Assembly (NCBI GenBank): GCA_024642765.1 | Contig: JAHEAM010000265.1 | Coordinates: forward strand, 1 to 5,782 | Direction of reading: 5' to 3' | DNA: 5,782 nucleotides | From: Planctomycetaceae bacterium | GTDB lineage: Bacteria > Planctomycetota > Planctomycetia > Pirellulales > Pirellulaceae | Made by a program: the position numbers and the translations under genes | Notes under the pieces: generated by a model | The model's database searches: none | What the model was told of the DNA's origin: nothing | The model's input: only the letters and a program-made list of their open reading frames with translations | Shown here: one piece after another, positions 1-5,782 of the stretch | Layout: each line of letters begins with the position of its first letter | Numbering within the stretch: position 1 is the first letter of the stretch

Positions 1-803
1 AATCCATAAACGATGTACTGAGCGTTTTGCGGCCCTCCCACAAATTCCATTTTGTCGAGTTTCGCGACGTCAGCAATTTGCTTGATGATCAAAAAACCAG
101 CAATCGCCGCACCGAACATGCCGAATTCACCTAACATCTCGCGGTAGGTAGCACCACCAGCAACGCGTTCGCTAACAGGAAACTTAACGACCAAGAGCAT
201 TAACAAATAGATGACTGCCGGAATCGCAATAATATAAATGAGCAAACGCCAATCGTCGGCCGCGCGGCTACCTAGTCCCAAGGTAATTAGGCCGCCCAAT
301 ACAAGTCCTCCTGGCCAACCCGCGTGCAAAATATTAAGCCATTTTGTTTTCGCATCACTAAACATTGTGGCGACTAGTGGATTAATGAACGCTTCAACCG
401 TTCCGTTCCCGAGGCCCAAAATGATCGAACCATACGTGAGGTAACGAAGGCCTTCGCCTTGTGCAGTCCTCAATGCCTCGCCTTCCAACCCAGTAGCTTT
501 CACGATGCTGTAAGCGTACAGAGCCAAGGCAGCATAAGCCGCGTAGCATACGAAACTGAAAATCATTGCGACGCGATAGCCAATTCGGTCGATCACAAGA
601 CTGAAAAGAATGATACTTACCGCAAAAGGCCATATACCATGGCCGAACAGTGTTTGTGCTTGTACCTTGTCGAGTCCAAAATCAGCTGGCCACATTTCGG
701 GCGTGTTAATCATGAAAGCCCGCGTGATAAACGCAAACGCCGTAGTAATCAAAGCAATAAAACACCCAATGAACACGGCACGATTGCCTTGGGACTCTGA
801 CAT
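1..803 (-). CDS. MFS transporter, N-terminal part (truncated by window edge)
   Basis: The reverse strand reads openly from an ATG at 803 to the left edge, giving 267 residues with no stop, so the C-terminal half lies outside. Hydrophobic segments fall at about residues 8-28, 52-71, 78-98, 121-145, 159-178 and 187-206, the six-helix first half of a major facilitator superfamily protein. A polar loop (207-227) and the start of a seventh helix follow. The loop between helices 2 and 3 carries 'VIDRIGYR' (70-77), a version of the MFS signature DRxGRR. Helix 4-5 has 'INPLVATMFSDAKTKWLNILH' split around residues 140-160, reminiscent of sugar-type (FHS-like) MFS proteins. The start is supported by GGAG (revcomp of 810-813) six bases upstream. 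It acts in the inner membrane as a secondary transporter; the substrate cannot be told. It is transcribed divergently from the lipoprotein gene. Family confidence is high, subfamily confidence low. Confidence 0.88.
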   Translation of the reverse strand, partial: MSESQGNRAVFIGCFIALITTAFAFITRAFMINTPEMWPADFGLDKVQAQTLFGHGIWPFAVSIILFSLVIDRIGYRVAMIFSFVCYAAYAALALYAYSIVKATGLEGEALRTAQGEGLRYLTYGSIILGLGNGTVEAFINPLVATMFSDAKTKWLNILHAGWPGGLVLGGLITLGLGSRAADDWRLLIYIIAIPAVIYLLMLLVVKFPVSERVAGGATYREMLGEFGMFGAAIAGFLIIKQIADVAKLDKMEFVGGPQNAQYIVYG

Positions 804-843
804 GGTTGACTCCGAGAATATAGGTTTCAGCCCGTTTCCGAAA

Positions 844-894
844 CGAATCGCTGATTCGCATGAAATGCGAACCGGACCACGCTAGCAATAGCGT
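844..894. repeat. Cluster of three short inverted repeats
   Basis: Three perfect small inverted repeats sit close together. The first is CGAATC-gct-GATTCG (844-858). The second is CGCAT-gaa-ATGCG (857-869), sharing two bases with the first. The third is ACGCTA-gcaa-TAGCGT (879-894), whose plus-strand loop GCAA is a GNRA-type tetraloop. They lie 41 to 91 nt upstream of the MFS start codon. They may be operator half-sites or 5' leader hairpins. Each stem is only 5-6 bp, so chance is possible. Confidence 0.4.
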
Positions 895-907
895 TGATGG
901 CAGTCAA
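879..907 (-). promoter_or_regulatory. Possible sigma70-like promoter for the MFS gene
   Basis: On the minus strand TTGACT (907-902, five of six consensus bases) is followed after 17 bases by TAGCGT (884-879, three of six). Transcription from here would give a leader of roughly 70 nt before the ATG at 803. The proposed -10 lies inside a perfect inverted repeat (879-894), so a protein binding that repeat would cover it. The -10 match is weak and the call is tentative. Confidence 0.22.
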
Positions 908-1038
908 GTAATTTGAGGGAAAGTTTGACTAGAATCAATTCCCGACGACTTGCTAAGGCCCACTAATCGACATTTCTTACCAACTGAAACACATATTTAG
1001 ATTAGGTTACGATCGTGTCTCCGTGGTAATTGCTAAAG

Positions 1039-1092
1039 GCAAGCGATTGAATTGTCGGCAAAATGCTCTCGGATATCGCTTGCTATCGCTTG
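1039..1092. repeat. Three copies of ATCGCTTG, one inverted, two in tandem at 10-bp period
   Basis: TATCGCTTG occurs at 1074-1082 and again at 1084-1092, a perfect 9-bp direct repeat with a period of 10 bp, about one helical turn. The inverse complement GCAAGCGAT is at 1039-1047, so it could also pair with ATCGCTTGC (1075-1083) as a 9-bp stem around 27 bases. The set ends about 97 bp before the lipoprotein start codon, a plausible position for a transcription factor site. The function is inferred from geometry only. Confidence 0.45.
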
Positions 1093-1189
1093 TCGATTCG
1101 CCTTGACGCATCTCGCCAAAATTGCCAAACATACGGCAGTATTAGTTTGATTTCGAAACGGTTTTTCCATTCGATCGAGGCTTGCTGTC

Positions 1190-1786
1190 ATGAAGACAAC
1201 AAACATACGCTTTTTTTCATTCGCGGCACTCTCATTTTTCGTCGCGTTAGTCTTGAATGTTGGCTGCAATTCCGACACGGAAGGTCTGCGCACCAAAGAA
1301 ATCCCGGTCGAAAAGAGTTCTAGCGCTGTACCAACTACCATTGGCGAAAGTTCGCCTGCAATCGGTGACAGTTCGGACGTCCAGTTAAAGACGCCGGAAG
1401 GTACTGTTCGTTTCTACGTCGATTCGCTGATGGCGAATGACAAACTTGAGGCGGAAAAATTGCTTTCAACTGCTGCAGCTATGAACTTCCGAAACGCAAA
1501 AGTTTCGTTGGAAGCTCCTGGTGGTCAATCGGCTAAATACGAATATGCCGCACCTCGTTACGCAACAAATATTCGTGACCTAGCTTTTGTCGATTGCTAT
1601 GTTACCGATAGTGTCGATGGCCAGGCCGTTGCCTCGACACTCTCGTGGATGGTGCGACGTCATGGAGAGGAATGGAAGATCACCGGAATGGTCTTGGAAA
1701 CCGAACCCGGACAAGCACCACAGTTGTTGAGCTTCGAAAATTTCGAAGACGTTATTTTCATCCAATCGAATCTATTAGGCGAATAA
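1190..1786 (+). CDS. Predicted lipoprotein with NTF2-like/DUF4878-type domain
   Basis: This encodes 198 residues. GAGG (1177-1180) nine bases before the ATG supports the start. Residues 1-26 form an export signal: basic start (K2, R7), hydrophobic core 8-22, then N-V-G-C with Cys26 as the likely lipidated residue. Position -3 is Asn rather than the usual Leu, so lipidation is probable rather than certain. A Ser/Thr/Glu-rich linker (27-66) leads to a compact domain from 'TPEGTVRFYVDSLMANDKLEAEKLL' region (68-92) to 'EEWKITGMVLE' (160-170). That pattern of a helix with an alternating 'D..EA..LL' motif, followed by strands ending in 'W.I', is typical of NTF2-like proteins of the DUF4878 kind. 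The end is 'LLSFENFEDVIFIQ' (179-192), which I recall from planctomycete lipoproteins. It probably sits on the periplasmic face of a membrane. No catalytic residues or partner are evident; its role is unknown. Confidence 0.82.
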   Translation: MKTTNIRFFSFAALSFFVALVLNVGCNSDTEGLRTKEIPVEKSSSAVPTTIGESSPAIGDSSDVQLKTPEGTVRFYVDSLMANDKLEAEKLLSTAAAMNFRNAKVSLEAPGGQSAKYEYAAPRYATNIRDLAFVDCYVTDSVDGQAVASTLSWMVRRHGEEWKITGMVLETEPGQAPQLLSFENFEDVIFIQSNLLGE

Positions 1787-1900
1787 CTTGTAAGTCTCGT
1801 TATTGTCTGTCCCAGCAGATCGTTGACCATGGGCAGCGAAGCGCCGACGGTAGTTCTTGCTTTGAAAACGTTCAAACTAACGCGCGGAGCCATACAAAAG

Positions 1901-1943
1901 CTGCCGACCAGACCAAAACCAACCTGGCGACCAGGACAGGCAG
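1901..1943. repeat. GC-rich nested stem-loop in the spacer after the lipoprotein gene
   Basis: An outer stem CTGCC (1901-1905) with GGCAG (1939-1943) encloses an inner hairpin CCTGG-cga-CCAGG (1923-1935). It lies about 115 nt beyond the lipoprotein stop and just upstream of the promoter of the next gene. No T-run follows directly, so it is not a textbook terminator, but it could still end or process the lipoprotein transcript. Confidence 0.3.
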
Positions 1944-1956
1944 GTCACCCATTTGA

Positions 1957-1986
1957 TTGTTAATTTGCTGTAGTTGTAGGTATACT
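1957..1986 (+). promoter_or_regulatory. Sigma70-like promoter for the small secreted protein gene
   Basis: TTGTTA (1957-1962, four of six consensus bases) is separated by 18 bases from TATACT (1981-1986, five of six). The expected transcription start near 1993 leaves a leader of about 37 nt before the ATG at 2030. This is the best promoter match in the window and suggests the small gene is transcribed independently of the lipoprotein gene. Confidence 0.5.
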
Positions 1987-2029
1987 CTCCTCTAAAGTAT
2001 TTTGGTTCTAGGTTTTTTTCGGATTGCCG

Positions 2030-2383
2030 ATGGCACACAAGCAATTTAGTTTTAAAACTGCAACCCGTCAGATGGTGATGCGGCTTTTATGGGTTTCATT
2101 AGTGTGTTGTGCCGTGGCTATTATGGGCCCACCTCAGAGTGCTGATGCAATTTTGGCTTCGGTTTTCGAGGTTGATATGCCACTTCAAGAAGAATCGGAA
2201 TCGCCGGAAATCGAATTGGTAGTTCGTTCTACTATAAGCCAATTATTTTCGCCGCCTCGACAAACGTCGCGTGTTTTTCGCTCGATTCGTTTCGAAGAAA
2301 TGCGCAAGCTTCGTAAGCTTGACCGACGTTTGCCGATGGGTCATCGCCTAGCGAATTCGCTACGTGCTCCTCTTTTGATTTAG
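2030..2383 (+). CDS. Small secreted protein of unknown function
   Basis: This encodes 117 residues from the ATG at 2030. A TTG two codons earlier (2024) is possible, but GGA (2021-2023) abuts it and is better spaced, six bases away, for the ATG. Residues 1-40 look like a long Sec signal peptide: basic n-region to R18, hydrophobic stretch 19-33, and A38-D39-A40 as a signal peptidase I site. The predicted mature chain of about 77 residues has an acidic beginning (E48 to E62), then a basic segment 'MRKLRKLDRRLP' (91-102). It ends in 'GHRLANSLRAPLLI', an ending I associate with small planctomycete secreted proteins, though I cannot name a family. There is no cysteine after the signal and no second membrane span. 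It has its own promoter upstream and a hairpin 12 nt after its stop, so it is probably monocistronic. It precedes the SulP-carbonic anhydrase gene, but a functional link is unproven. Confidence 0.68.
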   Translation: MAHKQFSFKTATRQMVMRLLWVSLVCCAVAIMGPPQSADAILASVFEVDMPLQEESESPEIELVVRSTISQLFSPPRQTSRVFRSIRFEEMRKLRKLDRRLPMGHRLANSLRAPLLI

Positions 2384-2395
2384 ATCGCATTTTGG

Positions 2396-2417
2396 GCCAG
2401 ACCTGGTTTGGTCTGGC
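2396..2417 (+). terminator. Perfect 8-bp hairpin after the small secreted protein gene
   Basis: GCCAGACC (2396-2403) and GGTCTGGC (2410-2417) pair perfectly around the loop TGGTTT. It starts 12 nt after the stop codon at 2383, where a terminator is expected. There is no T-run after it on either strand, so it would be a non-classical terminator or a 3'-end stabilising hairpin. Confidence 0.5.
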
Positions 2418-2554
2418 TATAACTCTGCGCTGAAAATGTTGCCATTGCAATTTCCTGTTGCTCAATCGGCAAGCTGACTGAGCGTTTTCAACAGCCCTTA
2501 CTATGGGCATTGTGTTCATCAAACATCAACAGAGCTTTGCGTATTGGATAAGAT

Positions 2555-4816
2555 ATGAGTACGAACTCGACAACTGAATTGGCTGAAGCAGAAGTAGGGT
2601 TTGTGTCCGGATTGAGGGATGACTTCGTGGCCTCAATCGTTGTCTTTTTGGTCGCGTTGCCGCTTTGTTTGGGAATTGCCTTGGCGTCTGGGGCTCCACT
2701 AGCTTCTGGTCTTGTCGCTGGTGTCATTGGTGGAATTGTTGTCGGCTTTTTGAGTGGTTCACACACCAGTGTCAGCGGACCGGCAGCCGGTTTGGCAGCG
2801 GTCGTCGCAGCGCAAATTGTCAGTTTGGGATCTTTCGAAGCCTTTCTATTGGCCGTAGTTGTCGCTGGGATAATCCAAGTTGGATTGGGGGTCGCCAAGG
2901 CCGGCGCGATGTCGTCTTTCTTTCCGTCTAGTGTTATCAGGGGGTTGCTTGCGGCAATTGGAGTCTTATTGATTTTGAAGCAAATTCCGCACTTGTTGGG
3001 GCATGACACTGACCCCGAGGGTGAGTTTGCTTTCATTCAGCCCGATCACCAGAATACTTTTTCGGAAATCATCACGCTCTTTGAGGGTGAAATTTACTGG
3101 GGTGCTGCCGTGATTGGATTAGCCTCCATTGTCTTGCTCTTGGTTTGGGATCGCATAAAGTCGTTGAAGAAAACTGGAGTGCCAAGCGCGCTCGTCGTTG
3201 TCATGCTCGGCATTGCCTTACAACAACTTTTTGGACGACTCGGCGAGGGGTGGCTGATTGAGGGTAGCCATCTGGTTTCAATTCCAGTCGCTGGGAGTTT
3301 CTCTGAGCTCTCAAGCTATTTGCACTTTCCGGACTTTACGCAATTGGCGAACCCGGCAATTTATGTTGCCGCCATGACGCTCGCAATAGTTGCTTCATTG
3401 GAAACACTTCTCAATTTGGAAGCTACGGATAAGTTGGACTCGAAACACCGTAATTCACCACCAAGTCGTGAACTGTTAGCTCAAGGTGTTGGCAATGTCA
3501 TAGCGGGGCTCATCGGAGGTATTCCGGTAACCTCCGTAATCGTGCGAAGTTCTGTCAATATTGGTGTTGGTGCGAGAAGTAAAAAGTCAGCAATTCTCCA
3601 TGGTGTACTTCTATTGGTGTGTATTGCTTCTATACCGACCTACCTGAATATGATTCCTTTATCTTCGCTGGCAGCCATCCTCATTGTGACCGGTTACAAG
3701 CTGGCCAGTCCAAAATTATTTCGCCAGATGTATTCCGAGGGCAGGCAGCAGTTCCTGCCATTCATGGGAACGTTGATCGCGATTGTTTTCACAGACCTGT
3801 TGATGGGGATATTGTTGGGGCTTGCGACAAGTGTTCTGTTCATTCTCAATAGTAATCTTCGGAAGCCAATTCGTCGTGTGGTTGAAAAGCACTTCGATGG
3901 TGACATCGTGCATGTGGAGTTGGCGAATCAGGTCAGCTTTTTGAATCGTGCGGCGCTCAATGAGTTGTTTCAGAATACAAAACGCGGAACGAACGTCTTG
4001 ATTGACGCCTCTGATTCGGACTACATCGATTCCGACATTTTGAGCTTGATTAAGGACTTTAAAGACAATGTTGGGCCAGCTCGGGGTGTTTCCGTCAGTT
4101 TACGTGGATTCAAGGATAAGTATCAAATCCGAGACGATATTCGCTATGCTGACTATTCGACTCGTGACTTACGCGACCGCATTACGCCGCAGCAAATTCA
4201 AGAAATCCTAAGGGACGGTAATCGTCGATTCACCGAAGGCAAAAGAGTTTCTCGAGATTTCAATCGGCAAGTCGACGCAACTGCAGTTGGCCAAAATCCG
4301 CTGGCTGTCGTGCTGAGTTGTATTGATTCTAGAGTGCCTGCCGAGATCGTTTTTGATTTGGGTATTGGTGATATCTTCAGCGTAAGAGTGGCCGGAAATA
4401 TTATTGGTTCCAAAAGCTTGGGCAGCATGGAATTCGCAGTTGCTGTCACGGGCGTGAAGTTTGTATTGGTTTTGGGGCATACGCGCTGCGGTGCGGTGAC
4501 GTCGTCAATTCAACTCTTCGAAGAAGGCCAAAACGTCGAAGAAGCTACTGGCTGTACTCATCTCGAGTCGATCGTGCAAGAATTACAAAAGTCAATTACG
4601 GACAATGAACATTTAGGCATTTCAACATTAAGCCAAACCGAAAGGGAAGCGAAAATTGATGCCGTTGCGAAAAGGAACGTGAAACGGACAGTTAAAGAAA
4701 TTGTAGCTCGCAGTCCGGCCATTGCTTCGAAAGTCCGTTCAGGCGACGTAAAAGTTCTGGGTGCAATCTATGACGTGAAAACGGGCGCTGTGGATTTTTT
4801 CGACGAGACCAACTAG
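2555..4816 (+). CDS. SulP anion (bicarbonate) transporter fused to beta-carbonic anhydrase
   Basis: This 753-residue inner-membrane protein has three parts. Residues 20-435 are a SulP (SLC26-type) transporter: many hydrophobic spans from residue 24, 'SGSHTSVSGPAAGL' (67-80), 'SLETLLNLEATDKL' (281-294) with the acidic residue expected of the family, and 'TSVIVRSSVNIG' (326-337). Residues about 445-535 are a cytoplasmic STAS domain ('VLIDASDSDYIDSDIL', 481-496). Residues about 543-750 are a full beta-carbonic anhydrase: 'LSCIDSRVPAEIVFDLGIGD' (587-606), 'VRVAGNI' (610-616), 'LGHTRCGAV' (640-648). Zinc ligands Cys589, His642 and Cys645 and the Asp591-Arg593 dyad are all present, so CO2/HCO3- interconversion is expected beside the transport channel. 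Substrate is inferred to be bicarbonate; sulfate or another anion cannot be excluded. An in-frame TAA (2549-2551) rules out an earlier start; the ribosome site GGATAAG is weak. No Met lies near the domain junction, so a free anhydrase from an internal ATG is unlikely. Confidence 0.95.
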   Translation: MSTNSTTELAEAEVGFVSGLRDDFVASIVVFLVALPLCLGIALASGAPLASGLVAGVIGGIVVGFLSGSHTSVSGPAAGLAAVVAAQIVSLGSFEAFLLAVVVAGIIQVGLGVAKAGAMSSFFPSSVIRGLLAAIGVLLILKQIPHLLGHDTDPEGEFAFIQPDHQNTFSEIITLFEGEIYWGAAVIGLASIVLLLVWDRIKSLKKTGVPSALVVVMLGIALQQLFGRLGEGWLIEGSHLVSIPVAGSFSELSSYLHFPDFTQLANPAIYVAAMTLAIVASLETLLNLEATDKLDSKHRNSPPSRELLAQGVGNVIAGLIGGIPVTSVIVRSSVNIGVGARSKKSAILHGVLLLVCIASIPTYLNMIPLSSLAAILIVTGYKLASPKLFRQMYSEGRQQFLPFMGTLIAIVFTDLLMGILLGLATSVLFILNSNLRKPIRRVVEKHFDGDIVHVELANQVSFLNRAALNELFQNTKRGTNVLIDASDSDYIDSDILSLIKDFKDNVGPARGVSVSLRGFKDKYQIRDDIRYADYSTRDLRDRITPQQIQEILRDGNRRFTEGKRVSRDFNRQVDATAVGQNPLAVVLSCIDSRVPAEIVFDLGIGDIFSVRVAGNIIGSKSLGSMEFAVAVTGVKFVLVLGHTRCGAVTSSIQLFEEGQNVEEATGCTHLESIVQELQKSITDNEHLGISTLSQTEREAKIDAVAKRNVKRTVKEIVARSPAIASKVRSGDVKVLGAIYDVKTGAVDFFDETN

Positions 4817-4849
4817 GGTAAACTGCCGTCAAAAATCCAAAGACACAGG

Positions 4850-5782
4850 TTATCGATCGCGTTTCTTTTGGGCTCGGCGTTTGGCGTCTAGGAGTCGCGA
4901 AGTGTGCGATTCAGCCTCGGAATCTGGCGTTTGGATTGTTTTTGGCTTGGGCGGCTCACTTTCTTTTTCACGTTCACTTTCAAGGACTTGAGACAGGTGA
5001 TCGGTGCCGCTGCGCGAACGGGATTTGGATTCAACAGTCGGTTCGAATCGCATTTCTTTTTTCGTCGATTCTAGCTGTTTGGATACTTCGGATTTTCTTG
5101 AACGTAGTCTTTCGATGTTACTTGTCAAAACCGTGTTTTCTTTGCCGGTCATGCGACTCCGCAAGGCCATCCATAACTTTGGAATCCAATCGAAATTGAC
5201 AGCGACGCGCCGAATGAAAACGTCTGTCAGGAACAGCCAGGCGCCCAGCAACAATATGGGTGGCCACATCGTTCGGATCGATGTGGCTTGGGTCAGGTCA
5301 GGGCGAAATGGATTAAGGTTTAAGGGGGCGTCAAGTGTCGCTCGTGTGGTCAAGTATTCCGATTTTTGCCCCGGACCATTTGAATTTTTGGGTTCAAGGC
5401 TAACGAGTGCATCGATGAGTGCTTCATTCGTGGACCGATCAGAATACTCAGTCGAATACGGTACATTGACACCCGCCGTCAAACGTTCATAGCCCTCACC
5501 TGGGAACATCGAAAATAGGTAATTGCCGGGTGAATCAGTGTCAAACTCTGCTTCGTATCTCCCGGGCGCGGTTTGCGAGAAGTTCATGTCGAATCCATTC
5601 GCATCGGGACGAATGCCACGTGCATTAATATTGAGGAAGTTTAGAAATGTATCCTCTTCGCCGAGGGCCGTAACGACTACGCGAACTTTGTTGTCGCGGA
5701 CGTCCGTGCCAACCGAAAAATTTGCGTTCTGGGTTACAGGACGCATTGAGTAGCGTACGATTTGCGAAAAGAACTTGTCGTA
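4850..5782 (-). CDS. C-terminal part of a large membrane-anchored protein (VWA/GATase-like type), truncated
   Basis: The minus-strand frame is open from the right edge to the TAA at 4852-4850, giving 310 residues with no stop. The Met at 5746 lies inside continuing coding sequence ('YDKFFSQIVRYSMRPV') and is not taken as the start. I associate this segment with the end of the large planctomycete membrane proteins that carry von Willebrand A and glutamine amidotransferase-like domains, though neither domain is inside the window. Residues 20-110 look like a beta-rich extracytoplasmic domain ('GRYEAEFDTDSPGNYLFSMF', 74-93). A single membrane span follows at about 172-191 ('WPPILLLGAWLFLTDVFI'). 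After it comes a highly charged tail: a probable coiled coil (220-243), a Ser/Arg/Glu/Pro-rich linker, and a basic end 'TSRLLDAKRRAQKKRDR' (294-310). The gene converges on the SulP gene with 33 nt between stops. Function is unknown; family assignment is from memory of motifs. Confidence 0.75.
   Translation of the reverse strand, partial: YDKFFSQIVRYSMRPVTQNANFSVGTDVRDNKVRVVVTALGEEDTFLNFLNINARGIRPDANGFDMNFSQTAPGRYEAEFDTDSPGNYLFSMFPGEGYERLTAGVNVPYSTEYSDRSTNEALIDALVSLEPKNSNGPGQKSEYLTTRATLDAPLNLNPFRPDLTQATSIRTMWPPILLLGAWLFLTDVFIRRVAVNFDWIPKLWMALRSRMTGKENTVLTSNIERLRSRKSEVSKQLESTKKEMRFEPTVESKSRSRSGTDHLSQVLESEREKESEPPKPKTIQTPDSEAESHTSRLLDAKRRAQKKRDR

Larger units (their letters stand above)
804..1189. 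other. Divergent intergenic region without a credible gene
   Basis: These 386 bases separate the leftward MFS gene from the rightward lipoprotein gene. Short open frames crossing it extend into the genes on either side and show no protein-like composition or ribosome binding site. What can be seen is three small inverted repeats at 844-894, a TTGACT hexamer on each strand (minus 907-902, plus 925-930), and three copies of ATCGCTTG at 1040-1092. These make it a likely double promoter and control region, but no regulator can be named. Confidence 0.6.

Noticed and set aside
459..885. Overlapping plus-strand open frames of 113 and 91 codons in the MFS region
   Set aside because: Both are antisense to the MFS gene, whose frame has proper helices and the DRxGYR motif. 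Their composition is not protein-like.
1033..1341. A 102-codon minus-strand frame crossing from the intergenic region into the lipoprotein gene
   Set aside because: Half of it is antisense to the lipoprotein coding sequence, it has no signal or domain pattern, and its start lies inside that gene.
2013..2019. A run of seven T bases just before the small secreted protein gene, as a possible terminator
   Set aside because: No stable stem precedes it, and it lies downstream of the likely promoter and transcription start for the next gene.
2474..2504. Possible promoter for the SulP fusion (CTGACT then TACTAT)
   Set aside because: The -35 match is poor and the spacer is 19 bases. TACTAT is enclosed in a small GCCC/GGGC repeat, but the evidence is too thin to annotate.
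2488..3036. A 182-codon open frame on the minus strand across the start of the SulP gene
   Set aside because: It is the antisense of clear transmembrane coding sequence. Its Thr/Pro/Ala/Lys-rich composition is the usual mirror of hydrophobic codons, and it resembles no protein family I know.
4208..4230. Purine-rich AAGGGAC near the STAS/anhydrase junction as an internal ribosome site for a separate carbonic anhydrase
   Set aside because: No in-frame ATG follows; the first Met after it is residue 625, beyond Cys589 and the Asp/Arg dyad, so an active free enzyme could not be made from it.
5004..5492. A 162-codon open frame on the plus strand inside the right-hand gene
   Set aside because: It lies wholly opposite a frame with a coherent membrane span and domain structure. 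It has no ribosome binding site or recognisable motif.

Overview
The window looks like an ordinary chromosomal segment from a planctomycete, most likely a marine Rhodopirellula/Blastopirellula-type member of the Pirellulaceae. This is an inference. It rests on base composition that is roughly balanced by eye, loosely packed genes with long spacers and few strong ribosome binding sites, and protein styles I associate with that group: a small lipoprotein with an NTF2-like fold and a C-terminal 'LLSFENFED' tail, a small secreted protein ending 'GHRLANSLRAPLLI', and a membrane protein carrying a 'YDKFFSQIVRYSMRP' segment. No marker gene confirms the taxon.

Layout from left to right. (1) Positions 1-803, minus strand: the N-terminal 267 residues of a major facilitator superfamily transporter, cut by the left edge. 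(2) Positions 804-1189: a divergent intergenic region with three small consecutive hairpins and three copies of the octamer ATCGCTTG, one of them inverted. (3) Positions 1190-1786, plus strand: a predicted lipoprotein of 198 residues. (4) Positions 1787-2029: a spacer with a GC-rich nested stem and a good sigma70-like promoter. (5) Positions 2030-2383, plus strand: a small secreted protein of unknown function, followed by a perfect 8-bp hairpin. (6) Positions 2555-4816, plus strand: the centrepiece, a 753-residue SulP anion transporter with a STAS domain and a complete beta-carbonic anhydrase domain fused at the C terminus. (7) Positions 4850-5782, minus strand: the C-terminal 310 residues of a large membrane-anchored protein, converging on the SulP gene across a 33-nt gap and cut by the right edge.

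The only gene whose biochemistry can be read with confidence is the SulP-carbonic anhydrase fusion. All the expected catalytic residues of a beta-carbonic anhydrase are present (Cys589, Asp591, Arg593, His642, Cys645), so one polypeptide probably couples bicarbonate (or another anion) transport to CO2/HCO3- interconversion at the cytoplasmic face. This architecture is already known in bacteria, so it is notable but not new. The neighbouring genes do not form a recognisable pathway with it. I see no mobile element, CRISPR array, tRNA or rRNA, and no convincing undescribed multigene system.
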